A stretch of DNA of 6,809 bases from Verrucomicrobiota bacterium (GTDB lineage: Bacteria; Verrucomicrobiota; Verrucomicrobiia; Verrucomicrobiales; DEV007), in the NCBI GenBank assembly GCA_027618625.1, contig JAQCER010000188.1, positions 1 to 6,809 of the forward strand. The letters run 5' to 3'. Under the pieces are notes generated by a model that saw only the letters and a program-made list of their open reading frames with translations, searched no databases and was not told the DNA's origin. Positions 1 through 5,956 of the stretch are shown here, one piece after another. The position numbers were made by a program, and so were the translations under genes. Every line of letters begins with the position of its first letter. The stretch's first letter is position 1.

Positions 1-86
1 AACGCGTCGGCCACGGCTCTGCGAATACGGCCGTGGAAAACACGGCGAGTGCCACAGTGGCAGCCACGTTTATCGGTGCTTTGTAG
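1..86 (+). CDS. 3' end of a membrane protein gene, possibly MlaE-type permease (partial)
   Basis: Reading in the frame that begins at base 3 gives 27 residues up to a TAG stop at 84-86. The tail is small-residue and hydrophobic: it opens RVGHGSANTAVENT and ends FIGAL. A Gly-x-Gly segment, then Ala-x-Thr, then Ala-Val, then a hydrophobic helix at the very C-terminus resembles the end of MlaE/YrbE-type ABC permeases (lipid transport), whose last helix follows a GVGxATTxAVV motif. One gap is needed for that match, so the family is only a suggestion. The other two forward frames are open here too, but their composition (Arg, Cys and Trp rich) looks non-coding. The rest of the gene lies outside the window. 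Confidence 0.4.
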   Translation, partial: RVGHGSANTAVENTASATVAATFIGAL

Positions 87-218
87 GCGATTGCGGGGGA
101 TCTGTGATGAAGGAATGGCATCCGTCGACTGTCTTAACGTCTAGCTTCGGGAGGATGTTAGACATGTTCAGCAAGAAAAGTGTAGAGCAGTCGTAAGGAA
201 TAGCGCTAGCATTTTCGC
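87..218. other. Intergenic spacer before the enoyl reductase gene
   Basis: This is 132 nt between the TAG of the upstream partial gene and the ATG at 219. It must hold the terminator of one gene and the promoter of the next, unless they are co-transcribed. I see no convincing terminator hairpin with a T-run and no recognisable -35/-10 pair. A purine-rich TAAGGA at 194-199 is about 19 nt before the start, which is too far for a standard ribosome binding site. Confidence 0.5.
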
Positions 219-1217
219 ATGACGACTTTTCGAAGAATCGAGTTCTCGGCCGTGGGCATTCCTCAGGAAGTGGCCACCAGCTTCGAGATGTGGATGGAAT
301 CTCCAAGCGCGGGTGAGGTGTGTGTGCGGATGGAATTTGCACCGATCAATCCTGCAGACATCAATTACCTTCAGGGAAATTACGGTGTGCAGGCGGTGCT
401 TCCAGCGACTCCCGGGATGGAAGGCTGCGGTATCGTCACGGCGATCGGCGATGGCGTCACGGATCTCGCGCCTGGCGACAAGGTACTCCTGTTCGACCAC
501 ATAGGCTCGTGGAGTGAACGCGTCTGCGTGTCGAGGAATCATCTGGTGCGCGTTCCTGCCGGACTGGATTCAGTCCAGGCAGCGATGCTGCGTGTGAATC
601 CGCCCACGGCCTGGCGATTGCTCACTGGCTATGTCCAGTTGAAGCCGGGCGACTGGGTGGCACAAAATGCTGCCAACTCCGGTGTCGGGCTCGCTTTGAT
701 CCAGCTGGCAAAGGCGCTGGGACTGCGCACCATCAACGCTGTGCGAAGTGAGACCGCAGCAGAAATCTGCCGTGCGCACGGAGCGGATATCGTGATCATC
801 GACGATGCAGATTTTTGCAGGAATGCCCGCGAAGCCCTGGCCGTCGTGGACGCTGCAGTGCCGAAGCTTGCCAGCAATGCCGTCGGTGGCGACAGCGCTT
901 TGCGATTGATGGATCTACTGGGAGAAGAAGGGACGCATGTGACTTACGGGGCCATGAGTCGCCAGAGTCTGAAGGTGCCTAACAAGTTTCTCATCTTCAA
1001 GCGGCTCAACCTGCACGGCCTCTGGGTAACGAAGTGGATGGACGGACTGCGGTTGTCCGAACGTGAGGAATTGTTCGCGCAACTGGCCGGCTACATGGTC
1101 GATGGGCGGCTCAAACTTCCTGTGGAAAAGGCCTACCCCATCGAGCAAATCGGTGCCGCGCTGGAACACGCGCAGCGTTCCAGCCGAGATGGCAAGATCC
1201 TCCTCGATCTGCGCTGA
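219..1217 (+). CDS. Trans-2-enoyl-CoA/ACP reductase, MECR/Etr1-type (MDR superfamily)
   Basis: The 332-residue product is a medium-chain dehydrogenase/reductase of the 2-enoyl thioester reductase branch. This branch reduces trans-2-enoyl-CoA or enoyl-ACP with NADPH in the last step of a fatty-acid elongation cycle. Visible signatures: INPADIN then GNYG at about residues 43-56, where Tyr55 matches the catalytic Tyr of human MECR (Tyr94) and yeast Etr1p; PGMEGCG at 65-71 where zinc alcohol dehydrogenases have GHE; VNPPTAWRLL at 126-135; the cofactor loop QNAANSGVG at 149-157; VRSE at 175-178 near the NADPH phosphate site; and YGAMSRQ at 243-249. Zinc-binding Cys and His residues are absent, as expected for the family. 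Length is normal for a bacterial member without a targeting peptide. The ATG start gives a full N-terminal domain, but has no good Shine-Dalgarno. It converges with the next gene at a 2-nt gap. A generic quinone oxidoreductase is the main alternative, but the NAANSGVG and GNYG motifs argue against it. Confidence 0.9.
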   Translation: MTTFRRIEFSAVGIPQEVATSFEMWMESPSAGEVCVRMEFAPINPADINYLQGNYGVQAVLPATPGMEGCGIVTAIGDGVTDLAPGDKVLLFDHIGSWSERVCVSRNHLVRVPAGLDSVQAAMLRVNPPTAWRLLTGYVQLKPGDWVAQNAANSGVGLALIQLAKALGLRTINAVRSETAAEICRAHGADIVIIDDADFCRNAREALAVVDAAVPKLASNAVGGDSALRLMDLLGEEGTHVTYGAMSRQSLKVPNKFLIFKRLNLHGLWVTKWMDGLRLSEREELFAQLAGYMVDGRLKLPVEKAYPIEQIGAALEHAQRSSRDGKILLDLR

Positions 1218-1219
1218 CT

Positions 1220-2392
1220 TCAGCGACTGCTGGAAAGCGGGCTGATGGTGCCTCCGTAGCCGGTAAGCTCCATATAGCCCTGTCCTTCGTGAGTGCCCGT
1301 GACTCCCACAGCGCCCTCCCAGTAGGTCAGTGGCGGTAAATAGAGTTCCTGGCTCTGCATCCGCTCCGCCGTCATCACATCGATACCTAGTGACGGCACA
1401 GCGATCTTCCAGCGCAGTGGGTAATGCGCACCCGACTCCGCGCTGTTCCAGACTCCGGTCTTCTGCGGAGACAATGTGAACGTGTCCGACGATAGATGAG
1501 TGGAATTGCCAGCGGGATCGATCCACGTGCCGCTGGAGACGGGATCAGCAGTGCCATCGTCCTTGCGCATCTGATAGATCATGAGCTCGGAACCATCCTT
1601 GAACTGGAGCGAAAACCAGTCCCAGCCCGCCTGATCAGCCGCCAGCTGGTTGGTAGCCCACTCGCGATCGAGCCACGCCTCCCCTGCGACTGAGACCTTC
1701 TCCCCACCGATCGTCAGTTTCCCAGTGGCAAGCATCCGGCTACACGAATAGTAGTGCGAGGCATTGCCCAGCCCAGCCGCCTTCTGGCTGGCACCGTCCT
1801 CGCCGTGAAAAACCAGCGGCTTCTGCGGGACGATTTTCATGTCCAATATCACGCCGTCCTTTTTGTTATGCGTGATGCTGTGAAATCCGTCGTTTTCGTT
1901 TAATGTTAGGGACCAACTGTTCAACCACACGATTCGGTCACCGACATCACCCTCCGCCACGGCGCCTGCCTCATCAAATGCTCCACGGCTGATTTCCTGT
2001 GTGTAGTAGAATCGATTGTCGGTGAGATCGCTCACCGCAAAGTGCCCAAAGTAAAAGTGATCCTGAACAAAGCGCGACGAAACCTCCGCCCGTGCCTCTG
2101 GCGCGCGCACCCCCTGCCTGAAGAACGTCACTTGAAACCCGAAGTCCCGCCCCTTGCCGCCGCTCTCATGCAAATGCCCGGTGAAGTACCACCACTCTGT
2201 CTTGAAGTCAGGGTGGTCAAAGTGATCACGGGGGAAAGAATACTTCTTCCCCGGCAGCGCACGCTTCCAGCCACCCGCCTGATCCTGCGCCCGTAGAGCG
2301 AACACGCCGACGAAACAACACACGACGCAGAATATCGAACGAACGAGGATCGTTCGCGAGGCAGGAGAAGGGAACCGTGACAGAAGCGCCAT
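1220..2392 (-). CDS. Exported AttH/CrtC-like lipocalin-fold protein
   Basis: The 390-residue product belongs to the AttH/CrtC family (carotenoid 1,2-hydratase-like; twin lipocalin-like domains). The N-terminus is a signal peptide: basic residues up to Arg18, hydrophobic core about 19-33, likely cleavage after Ala35. The mature protein starts near QDQAGG. Family hallmarks are all present: KTEWWYFTGHL (64-74) and FGFQVTFFR (84-92) in the first domain; GEAWLDREW (237-245), GWDWFSLQ (256-263) and YWEGAVGV followed by GYMELTGYG (357-380) in the second. Length is normal. True carotenoid hydratases act on acyclic carotenoids. AttH-type members more often sit beside ABC-transporter genes and have no proven reaction, and no carotenoid gene is visible here, so hydratase activity should not be assumed. 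The ATG at 2392 has no strong Shine-Dalgarno. A terminator-like hairpin lies just upstream in its leader (2405-2459), which could affect expression. Confidence 0.92.
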   Translation of the reverse strand: MALLSRFPSPASRTILVRSIFCVVCCFVGVFALRAQDQAGGWKRALPGKKYSFPRDHFDHPDFKTEWWYFTGHLHESGGKGRDFGFQVTFFRQGVRAPEARAEVSSRFVQDHFYFGHFAVSDLTDNRFYYTQEISRGAFDEAGAVAEGDVGDRIVWLNSWSLTLNENDGFHSITHNKKDGVILDMKIVPQKPLVFHGEDGASQKAAGLGNASHYYSCSRMLATGKLTIGGEKVSVAGEAWLDREWATNQLAADQAGWDWFSLQFKDGSELMIYQMRKDDGTADPVSSGTWIDPAGNSTHLSSDTFTLSPQKTGVWNSAESGAHYPLRWKIAVPSLGIDVMTAERMQSQELYLPPLTYWEGAVGVTGTHEGQGYMELTGYGGTISPLSSSR

Positions 2393-2402
2393 GATGATTG
2401 GT

Positions 2403-2546
2403 TTACGAACAAAAGCCCGAGTTGGGCTGATTCCAACCGGTCTTGGGCTGTACGTTCGTTAATGCAACAAAGTGATTCTGTCCCAGAGTTCGTGCGAGCA
2501 AGGCTACTAAAAAGAAGAGAGAAGAAGAGAAAACAAGAGCATTCAT
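2403..2546 (-). CDS. Possible 47-residue leader or secreted peptide (uncertain)
   Basis: An ATG at 2546 opens a 47-codon frame ending TAA at 2405-2403, 10 nt before the start of the AttH-like gene on the same strand. The product begins MNALVFSSSLFFLVALLAR, which looks like a signal peptide or membrane segment, and ends with a polar Gly/Asn/Pro-rich part. Doubts: there is no Shine-Dalgarno; the hydrophobic part is encoded by a polypyrimidine tract that would give Phe/Ser/Leu in almost any frame; and the last 17 or so codons lie inside a terminator-like hairpin. It may be a leader peptide, a small exported protein or chance. I do not recognise a family. Confidence 0.2.
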   Translation of the reverse strand: MNALVFSSSLFFLVALLARTLGQNHFVALTNVQPKTGWNQPNSGFCS

Positions 2547-2578
2547 TCCGTTGGGCCGTACGTACGAACAAAAGCCCG
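2404..2578. repeat. 16-nt direct repeat TACGAACAAAAGCCCG (two copies)
   Basis: The identical 16-mer occurs at 2404-2419 and at 2563-2578, 159 nt apart. In both copies it forms the T-rich 3' side of a hairpin read on the - strand, so both hairpins end in GGGCTTTTGTTCGTA. Adjacent to the second copy is a perfect 10-nt palindrome, CGTACGTACG (2557-2566). A related GTACGTTCGT lies at 2450-2459. The identity suggests duplication of a terminator cassette. Confidence 0.75.
2405..2459 (-). terminator. Terminator-like hairpin in the leader of the AttH-like gene
   Basis: On the - strand an outer arm GTTCGT pairs with ACGAAC (2454-2459 with 2405-2410). AGCCC (2445-2449) pairs with GGGCT (2414-2418), and GTTGG (2433-2437) with CCAAC (2421-2425). 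An alternative fold adds CCG with CGG. In the - direction it is followed by TTTTGTTCG, like an intrinsic terminator. It ends only 12 nt before the ATG of the AttH-like gene, so it would either end a short upstream transcript or act as an attenuator. The stem is imperfect, with an unequal internal loop, so termination strength is uncertain. Confidence 0.4.
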
Positions 2579-2603
2579 GCTGGAAAGAATCCAGCCGGGC
2601 TTT
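2571..2603 (-). terminator. Intrinsic terminator of the glycine-zipper lipoprotein gene
   Basis: A perfect 13-bp stem (AAAGCCCGGCTGG at 2571-2583 with its complement at 2591-2603) closes a 7-nt loop. Read on the - strand, the GC-rich stem is followed by TTTTGTTCG. It lies 68 nt past the stop codon of the - strand gene ending at 2672, which is the natural user. On the + strand the stem is followed by GGGTGAT, with only the stem's own three Ts, so it should work mainly in the - direction. Confidence 0.82.
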
Positions 2604-2671
2604 GGGTGATCTGCTAAAAGAGTGTCAATGTCGCCAGGTGAGTGCGGTAAGCAGCACCGGCCTGATGCCAA

Positions 2672-2950
2672 TCAATAGCGGCGTGGTGGTGGTCCCTCGT
2701 AGTAGCGCTGATCGTAGTAGCCTTGATTGCGCCGGTCCTGTGCGTTACCGATCAATGCGCCGGAGCCTGCTCCGAGTGCGCCGCCGACGGCAGCGCCTTC
2801 GAGGCCACGTCCTGATTGGTTGCCGATGATCCCGCCGACGGCGGCCCCGCCAAGTCCACCGAGGACTGCGCCAGTTTGTGCGTTAGGTCCGCAGGATACT
2901 CCGGAAAGGAGCAATCCTGCTGTTGCAAAGATGAGGATTCCTTTTTTCAT
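2672..2950 (-). CDS. Small glycine-zipper lipoprotein
   Basis: The 92-residue product starts MKKGILIFATAGLLLSGVSC, a lipoprotein-like signal peptide with Cys20 as the probable lipidated residue. Gly at -3 makes the lipobox non-canonical. From about residue 25 to 72 it is a glycine zipper with GxxxG-type spacing: GAVLGGLGGAAVGGIIG, then a second stretch GAAVGGALGAGSGALIG. This pattern is typical of Gly-zipper/YMGG-like envelope proteins that associate with or span the outer membrane. The C-terminus is Tyr/Arg/Pro-rich (QRYYEGPPPRRY). I chose the ATG at 2950 because it sits directly before the signal peptide; the frame is open back to an ATG at 3043, but that extension is polar and would bury the signal sequence. 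It is divergent from trhO and has a strong terminator downstream. Exact role unknown; members of this group are often stress-linked envelope proteins. Confidence 0.85.
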   Translation of the reverse strand: MKKGILIFATAGLLLSGVSCGPNAQTGAVLGGLGGAAVGGIIGNQSGRGLEGAAVGGALGAGSGALIGNAQDRRNQGYYDQRYYEGPPPRRY

Positions 2951-3051
2951 TGGTTTTTGATAGTGCCCGCGCTCGATTAACTGTTCGGTGCGGATCGTTG
3001 AATGTCGTGTAGATTCGACGTCCCGCAACTGCCGATTATTCAATCCATTTT
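2951..3051. promoter_or_regulatory. Divergent promoter region for the lipoprotein gene and trhO
   Basis: This 101-nt gap between two divergent starts must contain a promoter for each gene. I cannot pick out a convincing sigma-70 -35/-10 pair on either strand. AT-rich stretches occur near 2951-2960 and 3036-3051. Neither start has a clear Shine-Dalgarno. The call rests on gene orientation only. Confidence 0.4.
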
Positions 3052-3978
3052 ATGCCGGAGAAAAACACATTCCAGGTTCTCCTCTATTACCGCTACTGCG
3101 CGATTGCCGATCCGGAAGCGTTCGCTGCGGCGCACCGCCAGCTTTGTACCCGGCTTGAGCTTCGTGGCCGCATTCTGATCGCAGCCGAAGGAGTCAATGG
3201 TGCGGTTTCCGGCACGGTAGCGGCTACTGAAGCGTATATGGAGGCACTGAGACAGGATTCGCAGCTGGATGGAATCGAATTCAAGGTCGATCCGGCCGAG
3301 GGTCACGTTTTCCCCAAGCTTTCGATCAAGGTGCGCGATGAAGTCGTCACGCTAGGGTTGGAAAAGGTCGCCGAGCCTGACATCAACCCGAACGAGCTGA
3401 CCGCGCCCAGGCTTTCGCCCAAACAATGGAAAGCAGCGATCGAAGCCGGCGACGCCATCTTGCTCGACGGCCGCAACAACTACGAGACCCAGCTCGGCCG
3501 GTTTCGTGATGCCGTGTGTCCGGATGTCGACAACTTTCGCGACTTCCCCCAGTGGATCCGCGACAACATGGCAGACCTCAAGGACCGCAAGATCCTCACC
3601 TATTGTACCGGCGGAATTCGGTGTGAAAAGCTCTCCGGCTTCCTGCTGCGCGAGGGCTTCACCAACGTGGCGCAACTGCACGGCGGCATCATCAATTACG
3701 GCAAGGACGACACCGCGCGCGGCCAGTACTTCGACGGGCAATGCTACGTGTTCGACCAGCGCATCGGCGTCGAAATCAATCGCTCTGAAGATCGCACCAT
3801 CGTCAGCCGCTGCGTTTACTGCCAGCGACCGTCAGCACGCTACCTCAACTGCCGCAATACGGCGTGCAACGATCAGTTCTTCCTTTGCGAATCCTGTGAG
3901 CAGACCCACGGTCGCTTCTGTGAAAGGGGATGCTCCACCAACACCCTCCGCCCGCTGGGACAGCAAGCCCTGGCATAG
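3052..3978 (+). CDS. trhO: tRNA uridine(34) hydroxylase (oxygen-dependent), rhodanese family
   Basis: The 308-residue product is a TrhO (YceA/UPF0176) protein. Family members use O2 to hydroxylate U34 of certain tRNAs to 5-hydroxyuridine, the precursor of the cmo5U/mcmo5U wobble modifications, in the cytoplasm. Domains in order: an N-terminal ferredoxin-like half with YYRY near 12-15 and ILIAAEGVNGAVSG at 41-54; a rhodanese domain with LLDGRNNYE (137-145) and the active-site loop YCTGGIRCEK (184-193), Cys185 being the catalytic-loop cysteine; then LHGGIINYG (209-217). The C-terminal Rhodanese_C segment has eight cysteines (254, 257, 267, 272, 279, 282, 290, 294) in CxxC-like pairs, probably a zinc-ribbon-like fold. 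Length is normal. The ATG at 3052 gives the expected N-terminus, though without a clear Shine-Dalgarno. The following gene on the same strand begins 68 nt later and is unrelated in function. Confidence 0.95.
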   Translation: MPEKNTFQVLLYYRYCAIADPEAFAAAHRQLCTRLELRGRILIAAEGVNGAVSGTVAATEAYMEALRQDSQLDGIEFKVDPAEGHVFPKLSIKVRDEVVTLGLEKVAEPDINPNELTAPRLSPKQWKAAIEAGDAILLDGRNNYETQLGRFRDAVCPDVDNFRDFPQWIRDNMADLKDRKILTYCTGGIRCEKLSGFLLREGFTNVAQLHGGIINYGKDDTARGQYFDGQCYVFDQRIGVEINRSEDRTIVSRCVYCQRPSARYLNCRNTACNDQFFLCESCEQTHGRFCERGCSTNTLRPLGQQALA

Positions 3979-4035
3979 GAGCACACGAGAGAATCAATCA
4001 CCCGGTGGCGCAAGTGTGCAGCACCACTGACCAAC

Positions 4036-4040
4036 GGAGG
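4036..4040 (+). promoter_or_regulatory. Shine-Dalgarno GGAGG deciding the start of the lamin-tail gene
   Basis: GGAGG at 4036-4040 lies 6 nt before an in-frame GTG at 4047, ideal spacing. It is the best ribosome binding site in the window and supports the GTG start over the downstream ATGs at 4092 and 4104. Confidence 0.6.
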
Positions 4041-4046
4041 TTGTGT

Positions 4047-5933
4047 GTGAACTTCTTGTCACAACGTTACGGTTCTCATCGTCTCTCATCCATGCAAATT
4101 GGGATGGTGAATCACTACCATCGCAGCCTCCCCTCATCAGCCTTCGTCGCTACCCTCTCATTTGCCTGCCTGAGTAATCTCAGCGCACAGGTGCCCGCGT
4201 CGGTGGAGAATCTTGTCGTCTCAGAGATTTTTTACGACGATCCATCGGGTACTGGGCTTGAGTTCATCGAGCTGCGCAACCTAAACGCGACCACCGGCGT
4301 TGCGCTGGATGGCGTTGTCATCGACAGGGGAATCACGGCGACCATTGGCGCGAGAAAGTTCCTGGCGCCTGCGGGATATGGCGTGGTTGTGAGTTCGGTG
4401 GAACTGTTTCAGCTCACCTACCCCGAGATGTCGGGCGCAGTGGTCGGAACCTTCACCGGCAAGCTTGCCAACGACGGCGAGGAGCTTCGTATTCTGGGCG
4501 CCGACGGGCTTGAGGTGGTGAGGTTTGAGTTCGATGACTCTGGTGACTGGCCGGGCCGCGCGGATGGTCTGGGCAGCAGTGCAGAACTGGAAGTGGATGC
4601 TCCCATTCCCGTCGATCGACTCGAACGTCGCACTTTTCTGGCCGACGGTGACAACTGGCGGCCGAGCAGTGAGTTTGGCGGTTCACCCGGCCGCGCCGGA
4701 CTCGGGCCCGACAATCGCATCGTCATCAACGAGGTGCTGGCAAATGTGACGGGCTCGCGCAAGGATCAGATCGAACTCTTCAACACCACTGCCCAAAGCC
4801 TTGACGTATCGGGGTGGCTTTTGAGTGACCAGAGCACCCAATACAACAAGTTCACCGTTCCGGCAGGAACCGTGATGGCACCTGGTGCGTTCCTCGTTTT
4901 TGATGCTTCCAAGTTCGCTTTTTCCCTCAGCGCCAACGACGGGGACGAGGTTTTTCTGGTCGAGGCAAAAGCGGACGGCAGCCTTGTTCGTTTTGTCGAT
5001 CGGGTCGAATTTGGCGCCTCCAGAGAGGGCGAAAGCTTTGGCCGCTGGCCGGATGGCGCACGCGAGATGTATCCAATGCAGGCAGCGACTCTCGGCACCC
5101 CAAACAACTCCAACGGAAATCTTCCGCGGATCGGGCCAGTGGTCATATCGGAAATTCACTACAACCCTGACGGCACCGATTTGCACAGGGAGTTTATCGT
5201 GATCACCAACACGAGTACAGAAGAACAATATTTGTCGAACTGGCGACTGCGGGGCGAAGTTGATTTCGATTTTGCACCGGGAACCTCGCTGGCACCAGGA
5301 GCGGCGCTGGCCATTGTCGATTTCGATACCACCACAGATGCCGAAAGTCTTGAGGGCTTCCGCACTGCATACCCGGCGGCACTAAACCTTATGCTCCTCG
5401 GGCCATGGCGGGATGGCGACGACTTGGGGGTCCGCCTGGCCGATGGCGGTGGATCAATCCGGCTTGAACGGGTCGGGCCGATGATCTCGGATGCGGAGGC
5501 TAAGGGGAAGTATGCCTACTTCATTGAGGATCTCGTCAACTACGATGACAAATCGCCATGGCCTCTGGCCGCCGACGGGCAAGGCCTATCGCTTAAGCGC
5601 ATCGACCTTTCCTCACTGGGCGACGATGGCATGGACTGGGCGGTGAGCATTCCGTTCGATTCAAACTTCTCCGTCCCCAAAGCATCCGGCGGCCCGGTTA
5701 CGATCAAGGGAGTGAATGGCGGCATCGAATTCGGATTCGAACGGAAAAAAGCCGCGGCAGCCACAACTGTCATCATGACGACATCGGACTTCCTCCAGTG
5801 GACGCCCCTCGACAATTTTACAGAGCTGTCCGTTCGCGAAACATCGACAGACGTCGACTTCGTCACGATCTCCCACCCGTTCCAATCCGGCGAAATGAAG
5901 CGCCACTTTCGCATCGAAACCACCAGACAATAG
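4047..5933 (+). CDS. Secreted protein with three lamin-tail-type (LTD) domains
   Basis: The 628-residue product (GTG start, read as Met) has a signal peptide with a long n-region, hydrophobic core about 32-46 and likely cleavage after LSA (residue 47). Three related beta-sandwich units follow. Unit 1 (about 56-215) opens LVVSEIFYDDPSG, then EFIELRN. Unit 2 (about 223-360) has RIVINEVLAN, QIELFN, LDVSGWLLSD and PAGTVMAPGAFLVF. Unit 3 (about 363-546) has PVVISEIHYNPDG, EFIVITN, LSNWRL and PGTSLAPGAAL. These are the LTD hallmarks (SEIhYNP, EFIELyN, sGW, PGT-lapG). The last 80 or so residues, with TTSDFLQWTPL, resemble the C-terminal module of many verrucomicrobial surface proteins. No catalytic motif or CotH domain is visible; a binding or structural role at the cell surface is an inference. 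Starts at ATG 4092 or 4104 would shorten the n-region and remain possible. The frame is open back to 3930, but that would overlap trhO. It ends before a long palindromic repeat. Confidence 0.85.
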   Translation: MNFLSQRYGSHRLSSMQIGMVNHYHRSLPSSAFVATLSFACLSNLSAQVPASVENLVVSEIFYDDPSGTGLEFIELRNLNATTGVALDGVVIDRGITATIGARKFLAPAGYGVVVSSVELFQLTYPEMSGAVVGTFTGKLANDGEELRILGADGLEVVRFEFDDSGDWPGRADGLGSSAELEVDAPIPVDRLERRTFLADGDNWRPSSEFGGSPGRAGLGPDNRIVINEVLANVTGSRKDQIELFNTTAQSLDVSGWLLSDQSTQYNKFTVPAGTVMAPGAFLVFDASKFAFSLSANDGDEVFLVEAKADGSLVRFVDRVEFGASREGESFGRWPDGAREMYPMQAATLGTPNNSNGNLPRIGPVVISEIHYNPDGTDLHREFIVITNTSTEEQYLSNWRLRGEVDFDFAPGTSLAPGAALAIVDFDTTTDAESLEGFRTAYPAALNLMLLGPWRDGDDLGVRLADGGGSIRLERVGPMISDAEAKGKYAYFIEDLVNYDDKSPWPLAADGQGLSLKRIDLSSLGDDGMDWAVSIPFDSNFSVPKASGGPVTIKGVNGGIEFGFERKKAAAATTVIMTTSDFLQWTPLDNFTELSVRETSTDVDFVTISHPFQSGEMKRHFRIETTRQ

Positions 5934-5956
5934 CCGGTCGGTTGGTAAGCCGAAGG

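Noticed and set aside
139..163. Small inverted repeat GTCTA...TAGAC before the enoyl reductase gene
   Set aside because: Only 5 bp of stem with a 15-nt loop and no T-run; expected by chance at this size.
107..196. A 29-codon + strand frame (MKEWHPSTV...) preceded by GGGGG
   Set aside because: It is short, shows no protein-like pattern, and ends within the leader of the enoyl reductase gene; a chance frame is more likely than a leader peptide.
915..1526. A 203-codon - strand frame spanning the ends of two convergent genes
   Set aside because: It lies opposite the enoyl reductase and out of frame with the AttH-like gene; both of those have clear family motifs, and this product has none.
2128..2571. 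A 147-codon - strand frame overlapping the start of the AttH-like gene
   Set aside because: Out of frame with the AttH-like signal peptide and hallmarks; Cys/Arg/Ser-rich composition; runs through both hairpins.
2951..3043. N-terminal extension of the glycine-zipper protein to the ATG at 3043
   Set aside because: The extra 31 residues are polar and would place the lipoprotein signal sequence internally; the start at 2950 gives a standard signal peptide.
4003..4030. Weak hairpin GTGG...CCAC after trhO as a terminator
   Set aside because: Short stem with no T-run; not strong enough to call, so whether trhO and the lamin-tail gene are co-transcribed is left open.
3930..4046. Upstream extension of the lamin-tail protein into trhO
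   Set aside because: It would overlap trhO by 49 nt and add a Pro/His-rich stretch before a signal peptide; the GTG at 4047 has an ideal Shine-Dalgarno.
4683..5228. A 181-codon - strand frame opposite the lamin-tail gene
   Set aside because: It is antisense to well-supported LTD motifs and has no recognisable domain or start signal.
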